Assembly: GCA_036262075.1 (NCBI GenBank)
Contig: DATAJO010000022.1
Span: forward strand, 124,001 to 188,000
Reading direction: 5' to 3'
Source of the DNA: JACDBZ01 sp036262075
GTDB taxonomy: Bacteria; Chloroflexota; Limnocylindria; QHBO01
DNA: 64,000 nucleotides
Numbering within the stretch: the stretch's first letter is position 1; every line of letters starts with the position of its first letter. The notes under the pieces were generated by a model. The model saw nothing but the letters and a program-made list of their open reading frames with translations, was not told the origin of the DNA and did no database searches. Below, in pieces: positions 38,859-48,087 of this stretch. Both the position numbers and the translations under genes were made by a program.

Positions 38859-40058
38859 ATGCAGGCTGCGGCAGCCACCGAAACCGCACAATCCACGACG
38901 TCGGACGCCCTCACCGCACCGCCAGCGGGGGCGCCGGCGTCGTTCGCGTCTCCCGGCCTCCTCGCGCTGGCCGATGGCCTCGTCCTCCACGGGTCGCTGG
39001 CCGGCGGCGCCGCGCCGGCCGAGGGCGAGCTCGTGTTCACGACCGCGTCGACCGGCTGGGGCGAGATCCTCACCGACCCGTCGTACGCGGGCCAGATCGT
39101 CGTCCTCACCCACCCGATGGCCGGCTCGTACCGGATCGACCCGGCCGAGCTCGAGTCGTCGCGGGTCCAGGCCCGCGCGCTCGTCGTCACCCGGCTCGTC
39201 GAGCCGCCCCCCGGCCCGGGACTCGCCCTCGCCGACGTCCTGCGCGACGGCGGCATCCCGGTCATCGCCGGGATCGACACCCGCGCGCTCACCCTGCGCC
39301 TGCGGAACGGAGCGGCGCGCCGGGCGGTGATCGTGCCCGAGGCCACCGGCGAGGCCGAGGCCGAGGCGGAAGCGGTGGCGCGGGCCGAGGCCAGCGTGCC
39401 GTGGGACGCGGTCGACCACGTCGCGGCCGTCAGCACCGGGGAGCCGCACGTCGTCGCCCCGGACGGGGAGCGCCGCGCTCGGGCGGTCCTCGTCGACTAC
39501 GGCGTGAAGCGCTCGCTCCTCGCCGCCCTCGCGGCGCGCGGCCTCGAGATCACCGTCCTGCCCCACGACGCGACCGCGGCGGACGTGGCGTCGCACGCCG
39601 CCGACCTCGTGGTCCTGTCGCCGGGCCCCGGCGACCCGTCGCGCATGGCGGGCCCGATCGGCGTCGTCGGCGAGCTGGCGACCGCCGCGGCGGAGGGGAG
39701 CGGCCCGCCGATCCTCGGCGTGTGCCTGGGCCATCAGCTCCTCGCCCTCGCGGCCGGGGGCGAGACGCGGCGGCTCGCGGTCGGGCATCACGGCGGCAAC
39801 CACGCGGTCCTCGAGGCGGAGACGGGGCGCGTCGACATCGGCGCTCACAACCACGAGGTCGAGGTCGTCGACGGCCCCGCGCTGGCCGCCGCGGGCTACC
39901 GGGTCAGCCACCGCGACCTGAACGACGGCACGGTCGAGGGGCTGGCGCACGCCAGCGGCCGGATCGCATCGGTCCAGTTCCATCCCGAGGGCGCGCCCGG
40001 GCCGATCGACGCGGCACGCGTCTTCGACCTCGCCGTGGAGCGCGCGATGGACCGATGA
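38859..40058 (+). CDS. carA: Carbamoyl-phosphate synthase, small (glutaminase) subunit
   Basis: The product is 399 residues. It supplies ammonia from glutamine to CarB. The N-terminal domain has ASTGWGEILTDPSYAGQIVV, and the class-I glutaminase has the nucleophile in ILGVCLGHQLLALAAGG and the His/Glu pair in SVQFHPEGAPGP. The first 35 residues are an Ala/Thr-rich extension not seen in E. coli. The ATG at 38859 follows GGAAGGAG, which lies in the PyrR-like stem. The stop overlaps the carB start (ATGA). Confidence 0.95.
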   Translation: MQAAAATETAQSTTSDALTAPPAGAPASFASPGLLALADGLVLHGSLAGGAAPAEGELVFTTASTGWGEILTDPSYAGQIVVLTHPMAGSYRIDPAELESSRVQARALVVTRLVEPPPGPGLALADVLRDGGIPVIAGIDTRALTLRLRNGAARRAVIVPEATGEAEAEAEAVARAEASVPWDAVDHVAAVSTGEPHVVAPDGERRARAVLVDYGVKRSLLAALAARGLEITVLPHDATAADVASHAADLVVLSPGPGDPSRMAGPIGVVGELATAAAEGSGPPILGVCLGHQLLALAAGGETRRLAVGHHGGNHAVLEAETGRVDIGAHNHEVEVVDGPALAAAGYRVSHRDLNDGTVEGLAHASGRIASVQFHPEGAPGPIDAARVFDLAVERAMDR

Positions 40059-42862
40059 CGGAGGCCGTCACCACCATGCCGAAGCGCGTCCTCGTCATCG
40101 GCTCCGGACCGATCCTCATCGGCCAGGCGGCCGAGTTCGACTACGCCGGCGTGCAGGCCTGCCTCGCGCTGCGCGAGGCGGGGGTCGAGACGGTGCTCGT
40201 GAACTCGAACCCGGCCACGGTCATGACCGATCCGGACGTCGGCGGCACCGTCATCATCGGCCCCCTCACGCTCGAGCACGTCACGCGGGTCATCGAGCAG
40301 CACCGGCCCGATGCGCTGCTCCCCACCCTCGGCGGCCAGACCGGCCTCAACCTCGCCGTCGCGCTGGACGATGCCGGCGTCCTCGAGCGCTACGACGTCC
40401 GCGTGCTCGGCACGCCGCTCGAGGCGGTGCGCGCGGCGGAGGATCGGGGCGGGTTCCGGACGCTGGTGACCGGCATCGGCGAGCCGGTGCCCGAGTCGGC
40501 GGTCGTCGAGAGCCTCGAGGACGGCATGCGCTTCGTCGAGATGCTCAACGCGCCGATCGTCGTGCGTCCCGCCTTCACGCTCGGCGGGGGTGGCGGCGGC
40601 TTCGCGTCGACGCCCGACGAGGCGCGCCATCGGATCGCGGCGGGCCTCGCGGCCAGCCCCATCGGCCAGGTCCTCGTCGAGCGCTCGCTGCTCGGCTGGT
40701 ACGAGATCGAGTTCGAGGTCATCCGCGACGCGGCCGATACGACGATCGCGATCTGCGGCATGGAGAACCTCGACCCGATGGGCGTCCACACCGGCGACTC
40801 GATCGTCGTGGCGCCGATCCAGACCCTGCCGGACCCGGTCGTCCAGCGCCTGCGCCGATGCGCCCTGAAGATCGTCCGCGCCCTGAAGCTCGAGGGCGGC
40901 TGCAACGTCCAGCTCGCCGTCGCGCCCGACGGCAGCGACTACCGGGTCATCGAGGTCAACCCGCGCGTGTCGCGCTCGTCGGCCCTGGCCTCGAAGGCGA
41001 CCGGCTACCCGATCGCCCGCGTCGCGGCGCTCGTCGGGCTCGGCAGGCGGCTCCACGAGCTGCCGAACCCCGCCACCGGCGGGAACTCGGCGGCCTTCGA
41101 GCCGGCGGTCGACTACGTCGTCGTCAAGCTCCCGCGCTGGCCGTTCGACAAGTTCCCGTCCGCCGACCGGACGCTCGGCGTCCAGATGAAGGCCACCGGC
41201 GAGGCGATGGCCATCGACCGCGAGTTCGGCCCGGCGCTGCTCAAGGCGATCCGCTCGCTCGAGCCGCGTGGCCGCGGCTGGCTGTGGGAGGACCCCGCCT
41301 GGGGGCTGGAGGCCGGGCCGCCCGCCGACCTCGAGGCGTTCCTGGCGCCGAGCGACACGCGGCTGTGGCGGATCGTCGGCCTCCTGCGCCATGGCCACGC
41401 CGATGCCGCCGCCATCGCGGCGGCGACGGGGATCGCGCCCTGGTTCACCGAGCGCATCGCCGAGATCGTCGAGGCCGAGCGCCGGCTCGTCGGCGGGTCG
41501 CTGGTCGACGCCAAGCGATCCGGATTCGGCGACGCCGATATCGGCGCCGTGTCCGGCGTGCCGTGGGCCGCGATCCGGCGTGCGCGGGTGCGGGCCGGGA
41601 TCCATCCGGCGTACCGGCGGGTCGACACCTGCGCGGGCGAGTTCCCGGCCGAGACGCCGTACTTCTACAGCTCGTACGCCGAGCCCGAGGTCGCGCCGCC
41701 GGCTGATCGGCAGAGCGTGATCGTCGTCGGGTCGGGCCCGATCCGCATTGGCCAGGGCATCGAGTTCGACTACTGCTCGGTGCGCGCCGCGTGGGCGATC
41801 CGCGAGATGGGCCTCGACGCGGTGGTCGTCAACAACAACCCCGAGACGGTGTCGACCGACTACGACGCCTGCACGCGGCTGTACTTCGAGCCGCTCGACA
41901 CCGAGTCTGTGCTCGACGTCATCGACCAGGAGCGGGCGCTGACCGGCACGCCGCCGGCGGTGGTGCTGACCTTCGGCGGACAGACGGCGATCGACCTCGC
42001 CAAGGACCTCGCCTACGCCGACGTGCCGATCGCGGGGCTGACCGCCGAGGCGATCGAGATCACCGAGGACCGCGAGCGGTTCGCCGGCCTCCTGTCCGAG
42101 CTCGGCCTCGAGGGGCCGCGCGGCTCGCTGGCGACCGATGCGACCGAGCTCGAGGCGTCGATCGCGGCGCTCGGTGGCCTGCCGGTCATCGTCCGGCCGT
42201 CGTGGGTCATCGGCGGGCGCGGGATCGCCGTCCTGCGCAGCCGGGCCGACGTCGAGGCCTACCTCGCCACCGACGTCGGCTGGCCGCTGCGCGTGGACGA
42301 GATGGTCGAGGGCGTCGAGCTCGACGTCGACGCCATCGGCGACGGGACCGCGTGGGCCGTGCCCGGCATCCTCGAGCAGGTCGACGAGCCGGGGGTCCAC
42401 TCCGGGGACAGCGTCGCCGTCCTGCCGCCGCAGCGGCTGTCGCGCGAGGTCCAGGAACGGGCGGCCGAGGCCGCCGGCCGGATCATGCTCGCCCTCGGCG
42501 TGCGCGGCATCCTCAACGTCCAGATGATCGTGGACGGCGAGCGGGTGATCGTCATCGAGGCCAACCCGCGGGCCAGCCGGACGGTGCCGATCGTGGCCAA
42601 GGCCACCGGCTTCGACGTCGTGGCGGCCGCGGTGCGCTGCGCGCTCGGTGCGTCGCTGGCCGAGGCGGGCGTGGCGCCCGGACTCGCTCCGGACGGGCCG
42701 CTGGTGGCGGTGAAGGCGCCGGTCGGCTCGCTGTGGCGGCTGCCGGGGGTCAGCCCCGACCTCGGCCCGGAGATGCGCTCCACCGGCGAGGTGCTCGGCC
42801 TGCATGCCGATCCGGCGATCGCCCATGCGCTCGCCCGCGAGGCCGCCGCGGCCCACGGCTGA
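40055..42862 (+). CDS. carB: Carbamoyl-phosphate synthase, large subunit, without allosteric domain
   Basis: The product is 935 residues against about 1070 usual. Both ATP-grasp halves are present: KRVLVIGSGPILIGQAAEFD starts the carboxyphosphate half and SVIVVGSGPIRIGQGIEFDY starts the carbamate half, with the oligomerisation region between them. It ends at MRSTGEVLGLHADPAIAHAL, equivalent to E. coli residue ~935, so the whole C-terminal MGS-like domain that binds UMP, IMP or ornithine is missing. No separate gene for it follows. Feedback by UMP at this enzyme is therefore unlikely, and control may rest on the PyrR-like leader. Confidence 0.93.
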   Translation: MTEAVTTMPKRVLVIGSGPILIGQAAEFDYAGVQACLALREAGVETVLVNSNPATVMTDPDVGGTVIIGPLTLEHVTRVIEQHRPDALLPTLGGQTGLNLAVALDDAGVLERYDVRVLGTPLEAVRAAEDRGGFRTLVTGIGEPVPESAVVESLEDGMRFVEMLNAPIVVRPAFTLGGGGGGFASTPDEARHRIAAGLAASPIGQVLVERSLLGWYEIEFEVIRDAADTTIAICGMENLDPMGVHTGDSIVVAPIQTLPDPVVQRLRRCALKIVRALKLEGGCNVQLAVAPDGSDYRVIEVNPRVSRSSALASKATGYPIARVAALVGLGRRLHELPNPATGGNSAAFEPAVDYVVVKLPRWPFDKFPSADRTLGVQMKATGEAMAIDREFGPALLKAIRSLEPRGRGWLWEDPAWGLEAGPPADLEAFLAPSDTRLWRIVGLLRHGHADAAAIAAATGIAPWFTERIAEIVEAERRLVGGSLVDAKRSGFGDADIGAVSGVPWAAIRRARVRAGIHPAYRRVDTCAGEFPAETPYFYSSYAEPEVAPPADRQSVIVVGSGPIRIGQGIEFDYCSVRAAWAIREMGLDAVVVNNNPETVSTDYDACTRLYFEPLDTESVLDVIDQERALTGTPPAVVLTFGGQTAIDLAKDLAYADVPIAGLTAEAIEITEDRERFAGLLSELGLEGPRGSLATDATELEASIAALGGLPVIVRPSWVIGGRGIAVLRSRADVEAYLATDVGWPLRVDEMVEGVELDVDAIGDGTAWAVPGILEQVDEPGVHSGDSVAVLPPQRLSREVQERAAEAAGRIMLALGVRGILNVQMIVDGERVIVIEANPRASRTVPIVAKATGFDVVAAAVRCALGASLAEAGVAPGLAPDGPLVAVKAPVGSLWRLPGVSPDLGPEMRSTGEVLGLHADPAIAHALAREAAAAHG

Positions 42863-42897
42863 ACCGTCCGTTCGGCGGGAGTCCGGGCAGACATGAG

Positions 42898-42941
42898 GGA
42901 CCGCCGGGTCCAGTACGGAGGGTCCTGGCACCCGGCGGTCC
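42898..42941 (+). terminator. Long hairpin downstream of carB
   Basis: GGACCGCCGGGT pairs with ACCCGGCGGTCC over 12 bp, continues past a bulged C with CCAG/CTGG, and closes on an 11-base loop. It begins 36 bases after the carB stop. There is no T-run. It may be a factor-aided terminator or a structured RNA. The rest of the 250-base gap holds only short palindromes such as CACCAGCTGGTG. Confidence 0.5.
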
Positions 42942-43113
42942 GATCAGAGACACCAGCTGGTGCTCGACGGGTCGACCGGTCGCTGAATGTCGCGTTCGGC
43001 CCGAGCTTCCGTTCGCGACGGACTGGTCGATTGTCGAACCGAGCCTAGCTCGGTGTCTACGCGGGAACTCGTAGCAAGCCGCGTGCCGAACTCCCCGAAG
43101 AAATCGCGGAAGT

Positions 43114-43764
43114 TCAGCGCCGCGCGCGGCGGGCCTGGCCGGAGATCTGGGTCTGGCGACGGCGGAGGTAGCCGCCGTACCAGCCGCCGATGAAACCGAG
43201 GCCCACGTGGTAGAGGAGCTCGACCACGCCGTTGGCGATCATGGCGCCCGGCCCCAGGAACTCGTCCGCGCCGGCCCCCTGGCTGGCGAACCTCCAGACG
43301 ACCATGATCAGGTAGATCAGGAACGTGACGAACCCGGTCGCCGCGCCGACGAGCGTCGGACGCTGCCAGCCGAACCAGCCGGCCGCGATGTACGCGCCGA
43401 ACATCAGGAACATGCCGAGGACGCCGAAGATCTCCCCGGCGTAGAAGCGGTACGCGATATAGCCGATCAGGGCGCCGATGCCGGCCAGGATCCAGACGAG
43501 CGCCGTCCGGCGCAGGAGGAAGAGGCGCTCGCGAATCGGGCGCATCGGCCCTGCCGGGTCGAAGCCGGCCAGCGGATCGGGCCGGCCGGGGAGCGGCGGC
43601 GCCGGCGGAAACAAGCTCTGGAGGAGGCCGCCCCGCTTCGGCTCGGGCGCCGTGTCCGGCGCGTCGGTCGGCTCCTCGGGCGGCAGCTCGCCGCGGGCGA
43701 CGAGTCGCGCGCGACGTCGGGCTTCAGCGCGCGAGGCGCGGTCGTCGTGTGCTCGGTTGGACAT
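43114..43764 (-). CDS. Integral membrane protein of unknown function
   Basis: The product is 216 residues and unrecognised. The first 80 are charged, basic then Pro-rich, and probably cytoplasmic. Four helices follow: ALVWILAGIGALIGYIAYRF, VLGMFLMFGAYIAAGWFGW, LVGAATGFVTFLIYLIMVVW and a glycine-rich last one, VGLGFIGGWYGGYL. The C-terminus is strongly basic. Its ATG lies eight bases after TACAAT, so the mRNA is probably leaderless. It is divergent from the large secreted protein gene. Confidence 0.65.
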   Translation of the reverse strand: MSNRAHDDRASRAEARRRARLVARGELPPEEPTDAPDTAPEPKRGGLLQSLFPPAPPLPGRPDPLAGFDPAGPMRPIRERLFLLRRTALVWILAGIGALIGYIAYRFYAGEIFGVLGMFLMFGAYIAAGWFGWQRPTLVGAATGFVTFLIYLIMVVWRFASQGAGADEFLGPGAMIANGVVELLYHVGLGFIGGWYGGYLRRRQTQISGQARRARR

Positions 43765-43772
43765 GGTCTTCG

Positions 43773-43811
43773 ATTGTACCGTTGGCGCCCGATGGACCGT
43801 TGGCGCCCGAT
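43773..43811. promoter_or_regulatory. Divergent promoter region with a direct repeat
   Basis: On the minus strand TACAAT (43778-43773) lies eight bases before the ATG at 43764. Immediately behind it are two copies of ACCGTTGGCGCCCGAT (43778-43793 and 43796-43811), spaced 18 bases apart, each holding the palindrome TGGCGCCC/GGCGCC. The repeat is a candidate operator for either divergent gene. Confidence 0.45.
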
Positions 43812-43884
43812 AAGCGGTCGGTAAGCGTCCGGTACACGGTCACCCGGCATGCTCGGGGACGCGCCTCCGTCAGCGAGGTGTGCC

Positions 43885-46806
43885 GTGCCCGTCGTATCCC
43901 GCCCAGCCAGCTCCCGTCGCGCGACGCCCGCGTCGACCGTCCCTGCCGCCATCGCGGCACTCGCCGTCCTCCTCGGCGCGGTGGTGCCCACGCCGCTGCG
44001 CGTGTCCGCCGCGGAGCCCACGCACCTCGTCATCAGCGAGGTCGTCACCGGTGGCACCTCGGCGTCCGACGAGCTCGTCGAGCTCTACAACCCGACGAGC
44101 GAGGCGTTGCCGCTCGAGGGGCTCGAGCTCGTCTACGTATCGGCCACCGGCGCCACGGTGACGCGCCGCGTGACGTGGCCGGCCGGCGCCCCCGAGATCC
44201 CGGGCCGGCATCACCTGCTCGTGGCGAACGACGCCGGCGCCTTCGCCCCGATCGCCGATGCGCTCTACTCGGGCGGCATGGCCGCGACCGGGGGCAGCGT
44301 CGCGCTCCGCATCCAGGGCGCGAGCACCGCCGTCGACGCGGTCGGGTGGGGGACCGCCGCATCGACCTGGATGGAGGGATCGCCGGCACCCGCCCCGGCC
44401 GCGGGCGAGAGCCTCGAGCGGCTGCCGGGCGGCGCGTCCGGCTCGACGATCGACACCGATGCGAACGCCGCCGACTTCGTCGTCCGCGTCCCGCCCGATC
44501 CGCAGAACCTCGGCTCGTCGCCCGTTCCCGCGCCGGGAACGCCGACGCCAACGCCGATGCCGACGCTCCCACCCACGCCGACCGACGCGCCGACGCCGGT
44601 GCCGACCGGGCAGCCGACGCCCGTGCCGACGTCGACGCCGGGGGTTGCCATCGTCGACGTCGCCACCGCCCGCGCGATGCCCGACGGGGCGACGGTGACG
44701 GTCGAGGGCGTGTCGCTGACGGGGTCGGACTTCACCGATGGCGGCGGCTACATCGCCGACGCCAGCGGCGGGATCGCGATCCTGCCGAGCGGCGGCGGCT
44801 TCGCCCGCGGCCGGCTGCTGCGGGTCAGCGGCGAGGTCGACGACCGCTTCGGCCAGCGCACGCTGCGCGTCGACGCCGCGGGGATCGTCGACCTCGGCCC
44901 GGCGAGCGAGCCCGGAGCGACGGATGTCGGCACCGGGGCGGTGAACGAGGCGGTCGAGGGCCGGCTGGTGCGCGTCGCTGCCACGATCACCAGCCCGGCC
45001 AGCGCGCTGACCACGGGGACCGCCTTCGACATCGACGACGGGAGCGGTACGACGCGGCTCGTCGTGGTCACGGCGACCGGCATCGCCGTGACCGGCTGGG
45101 GGACCGGCACGACCCTCACCCTCGTCGGCGTCGCCGGGCAGCGCGACTCGTCCGGCACCGGGGCCGCCGGCTACCGGGTCCAGCCGCGCGACCCGACGGA
45201 CATCGTGGCGGTCGGTGCGCCGGCCACGCCCACGCCGGCGTCATCGGCGTCCGCGTCAGCGTCGAGCTCGCCGGGCGCGAGCGCCCCGCCGGCCGGGGTC
45301 ATGACCATCGCCACGGTGCGTGCCGCGGCGAAGAACGCCGCCGTGCGGGTGCAGGGCGTCGTGACGCTGCCGACCGGCATCGTCGACGCCCAGACGGCCG
45401 CCATCCAGGACGCGACCGGGGCCATTCTGCTGCGCCTGTCGGACGAGGCCGGCGACCTCCGGCTCGGTGAGCGGGTCGACGTCGTGGGGGTGCGCTCGAC
45501 GAAGAGCGGCACCGAGACGATCCGCGTCACCACGCCGCCGACCCGGCTCGGTGCGGCCGCCCAGCCGGCCGCCGCGTCGCTCAGCACCGGAACGGCCGGC
45601 GAGGCCCACGAGGCGGTCCTCGTGCGCGTCCGCGGCGCCCTGGTGGCGAACGCCCGTCGGGCGGGGAGCGGGACGGTGTCGATGGAGATCGACGACGGGT
45701 CGGGACCGCTGCGGGTCGTGGCGGGCGCCGCCATCGGCCTCGACCGCACGCCGTTTGGCGAGGGCACCTGGATCGAGGTCACCGGCGTCCTCGGGCAGGA
45801 GACGACCGGCGCACAGCCCACCCGCGGCTACCGCGTCTGGATCCGCGGCTCCGCCGACATCCGCGTCACCGCCGCGGCCACCGGCGGTGACGGCGATCCG
45901 GGTGGCCCGTCGGACGGCGGCGGTGGCCCCGGCGGAGGCGGGGGCGGGGGCGGAGACGGTCAGCCCGTCGGCGGGCTCGACGAGATCGGCAGCGGGGTTC
46001 CCGGCGGCGCGGTGGGAGCGACCCTGGTGGCCGGTCCGTGGCCGGAGATCGGCGCGGGCGGCGTGCTGTGGGACGGCGAGCGCCTCGTCGCGCTGACCAC
46101 GGCCGATGCCGATCTCGTCAACGGGCTGCTCCGCGCCGGTCGCCCACCGATGTCGATCGAGCTCCACGGCGTCGTCGGGGCCGGGGTCCTCGCCGGCCTC
46201 GCCGTCCCCGTCGTGACGATGTCCGGAGGCGACGCGTCCCTCGTCGCCGGCTCCCGCCCGCCGGTCCCGCCCGCCACGCTCCGTCCGCGATCGGGCGAGC
46301 CGCCCCGATGGGTGGCGGTGGTCGGCCGGCTCGCCGGCTCCCCGAGCGCGCCGCGGCTGCAGTCGGGCGCGACGACGATCGCGCTCGACGTCCGGTGTGC
46401 CGACGAAGGTCGACCGCCGCGCGGCCTGGTGACGGTGAGTGGCATCGCCCTGCCGGCGACCGACGCGCTCGTCGTGCCCTGCGGCGGCATCCTGGCCGGC
46501 TCGACGCTCGCACGCGCCACGGGCCAGGCGGACGCGCCCGGGTCGGCCGCGAGTTCCGAGTCCACCGCATCGGCGCCGGGAGCATCCGAGCGGTCCATGC
46601 CGATCGGCATCGTGGCGGCCAGCCTGCTGGGCGCCGCGGCGACGATCCTCGCCGGCGTCGCGGCATGGGCTCGGCGGGCCGATCCAGGGCCCTCGCCGGA
46701 CGATCCGGAGGAGCGGGAAGGGGTGTCCGAGCCCGACGCCGTGGACCCCGAGCGTGCCGGCCCGGTCCTCACGCTCGTCCCGATCTCGCGTGAACGTGCG
46801 CCATGA
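43885..46806 (+). CDS. Secreted, membrane-anchored protein with lamin-tail-like and OB-like domains
   Basis: The product is 973 residues. The GTG at 43885 is chosen because GCGAGGTG precedes it and a signal peptide follows (AAIAALAVLLGAVVPTPLRVSA). Residues about 45-200 resemble a lamin-tail domain (LVISEVVTGGTSASDELVEL YNPTSEALPLEGLEL). A Pro/Thr linker follows, then two or three OB-fold-like domains (ATVTVEGVSLTGSDF; VRVQGVVTLPTGIVD; VLVRVRGALVANAR), a Gly-rich spacer, another beta-rich domain, one membrane helix (IGIVAASLLGAAATILAGVAAW) and an acidic tail. Related bacterial surface proteins bind nucleic acid or polysaccharide. The role here is unknown. Confidence 0.7.
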   Translation: MPVVSRPASSRRATPASTVPAAIAALAVLLGAVVPTPLRVSAAEPTHLVISEVVTGGTSASDELVELYNPTSEALPLEGLELVYVSATGATVTRRVTWPAGAPEIPGRHHLLVANDAGAFAPIADALYSGGMAATGGSVALRIQGASTAVDAVGWGTAASTWMEGSPAPAPAAGESLERLPGGASGSTIDTDANAADFVVRVPPDPQNLGSSPVPAPGTPTPTPMPTLPPTPTDAPTPVPTGQPTPVPTSTPGVAIVDVATARAMPDGATVTVEGVSLTGSDFTDGGGYIADASGGIAILPSGGGFARGRLLRVSGEVDDRFGQRTLRVDAAGIVDLGPASEPGATDVGTGAVNEAVEGRLVRVAATITSPASALTTGTAFDIDDGSGTTRLVVVTATGIAVTGWGTGTTLTLVGVAGQRDSSGTGAAGYRVQPRDPTDIVAVGAPATPTPASSASASASSSPGASAPPAGVMTIATVRAAAKNAAVRVQGVVTLPTGIVDAQTAAIQDATGAILLRLSDEAGDLRLGERVDVVGVRSTKSGTETIRVTTPPTRLGAAAQPAAASLSTGTAGEAHEAVLVRVRGALVANARRAGSGTVSMEIDDGSGPLRVVAGAAIGLDRTPFGEGTWIEVTGVLGQETTGAQPTRGYRVWIRGSADIRVTAAATGGDGDPGGPSDGGGGPGGGGGGGGDGQPVGGLDEIGSGVPGGAVGATLVAGPWPEIGAGGVLWDGERLVALTTADADLVNGLLRAGRPPMSIELHGVVGAGVLAGLAVPVVTMSGGDASLVAGSRPPVPPATLRPRSGEPPRWVAVVGRLAGSPSAPRLQSGATTIALDVRCADEGRPPRGLVTVSGIALPATDALVVPCGGILAGSTLARATGQADAPGSAASSESTASAPGASERSMPIGIVAASLLGAAATILAGVAAWARRADPGPSPDDPEEREGVSEPDAVDPERAGPVLTLVPISRERAP

Positions 46807-46821
46807 GCGTGAGCGTGAGCG

Positions 46822-46827
46822 TATACT
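46822..46827 (+). promoter_or_regulatory. -10 box of the nucleoside phosphorylase gene
   Basis: TATACT lies 60 bases upstream of the GTG at 46888, preceded by a GAGCGT triplet repeat (46806-46821). The leader is long compared with those of most genes here. Confidence 0.5.
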
Positions 46828-46887
46828 CCCGCGCGTTCCGAGCCATCCCACGCACGAATCACGCACGAACGAGGTTTCCCGACCGGA

Positions 46888-47733
46888 GTGACCGATCGCA
46901 CCCAGGCTGACGCACCGAAGACCGGTGAGCGGCAGTACCACATCGGCCTCGAACGGGGCGAGCTGGCGGAGTACATCCTCCTCGTCGGCGACCCCGGTCG
47001 AGTCGCGAAGGTGGCCGCGCGCTGGGACAGCGTCGAGCTGGAGCGGACCAATCGGGAGATCACCTCGGCCACCGGGACCTACCGTGGCATGCGGGTGTCG
47101 TGCATGTCGACCGGGATGGGCACCGACAACGTGGAGATCGTCCTCGCCGAGGTGATGGAGATCACCGACGCGCCGACGCTCGTCAGGGTCGGCTCCTCGG
47201 GCGCCCTCCAGCCGGAGATCGCCCTCGGTGACCTCATCGTGTCGACTGGCGCGGTGCGGCTCGAGAACACGACCGACGCGTACGTGCACCCCGGCTTCCC
47301 GGCCGTGGCGCACCGCGACGTGGTATGGGCGCTGGAGCAGGCGTGCCGCGACGGCGGTTACCCGTACCACGTGGGGCTCACGGCGACGGCGAGCGGCTTC
47401 TACGCTCCGCAGGGACGTCGAATGCGCACGCTCCCCGTTCGCTATCCTGAGCTCGCAGAGGAGCTTCGCGATCAGCGGGTCGCGAATCTCGAGATGGAAT
47501 CGTCGGCACTGTTCGTGCTGGCGCATCTTGCGGGACTGCGGTCCGGCACCATCTGCGCGGCCTACGCGCAGCGGACGGACGGCACGTTCGTGGAAGGGGC
47601 GGCGAAGGAGGCCGCAGAGGCACGTTGCATCGATGCCGGGCTGTCCGGCACCTACCTGCTCTGGCAGGTCGACGGCGAGGGCGGGGACTTCCTCTCCCGC
47701 CGGGGTGCGCTGATCGATCGGTCCGGCGGGTAG
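46888..47733 (+). CDS. Nucleoside phosphorylase (uridine/purine type, PNP-UDP family)
   Basis: The product is 281 residues. The NP-I fold is clear: YILLVGDPGRVAKVA binds phosphate, STGMGTDNVEIVLAEV and VRVGSSGALQPEIALGDLIV are conserved, and VANLEMESSALFVLA contains the ribose-binding Met-Glu. ATASGFYAPQGRRM covers the base-binding region, closest to uridine phosphorylase-like members. It cleaves a nucleoside with phosphate to ribose-1-phosphate and free base for salvage. The start is GTG. The specificity is not decided by the sequence. Confidence 0.85.
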   Translation: MTDRTQADAPKTGERQYHIGLERGELAEYILLVGDPGRVAKVAARWDSVELERTNREITSATGTYRGMRVSCMSTGMGTDNVEIVLAEVMEITDAPTLVRVGSSGALQPEIALGDLIVSTGAVRLENTTDAYVHPGFPAVAHRDVVWALEQACRDGGYPYHVGLTATASGFYAPQGRRMRTLPVRYPELAEELRDQRVANLEMESSALFVLAHLAGLRSGTICAAYAQRTDGTFVEGAAKEAAEARCIDAGLSGTYLLWQVDGEGGDFLSRRGALIDRSGG

Positions 47734-47782
47734 ACCACAGGAGTCCGGCCCCGAGCCGGCCACAAGGGAGGCATGACCACCG

Positions 47783-47926
47783 ATGGCGACCGAGGCTTAC
47801 TGCGTCAAGTGCAAGGCCAAGCGTGAGATGCAGGACGCGCAGAAGATCACGATGAAGAACGGCAAGCCGGCGACCCAGGGCCAGTGCCCGGTGTGCGGCA
47901 CCAAGATGTTCAAGATCGGCGGCTGA
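47783..47926 (+). CDS. DUF5679-family small zinc-binding protein
   Basis: The product is 47 residues. Four cysteines as CVKC and CPVC form one zinc knuckle around a basic middle (QKITMKNGKPATQG), and the end is GTKMFKIGG. This is the DUF5679 pattern, a short conserved protein of unknown function found in Chloroflexota, archaea and others. The ATG at 47783 follows GGGAGG by 11 bases; the nearer ATG at 47773 is in another frame and reads only 17 codons. It lies 49 bases after the phosphorylase gene. Confidence 0.8.
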   Translation: MATEAYCVKCKAKREMQDAQKITMKNGKPATQGQCPVCGTKMFKIGG

Positions 47927-47974
47927 CGCCAACGTTCTCCATCCGCGGCCGATGCGGCCGCGCTGGCGAAACCC

Positions 47975-48011
47975 ACGGCCGCTCGCAGCTCCTCGGAGCG
48001 CGGGCGGCCGT
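47975..48011 (+). terminator. Probable terminator after the DUF5679 gene
   Basis: ACGGCCGC and GCGGCCGT (8 bp), continued by an inner CGCTC/GAGCG stem, form a hairpin 48 bases past the stop codon. A smaller CGCGGCC/GGCCGCG stem lies at 47944. There is no T-run. Confidence 0.4.
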
Positions 48012-48087
48012 CATCGTGTCCGCCGCGTGACGGATGGTCCGTGGACGACGGGCCGCTCGGCCGGTTCGGCCCGCAGAGGCCCATCCG

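Noticed and set aside
42987..43193. Short plus-strand frame after carB
   Set aside because: It runs through the stop of the membrane-protein gene on the other strand and has no motif or ribosome-binding site.
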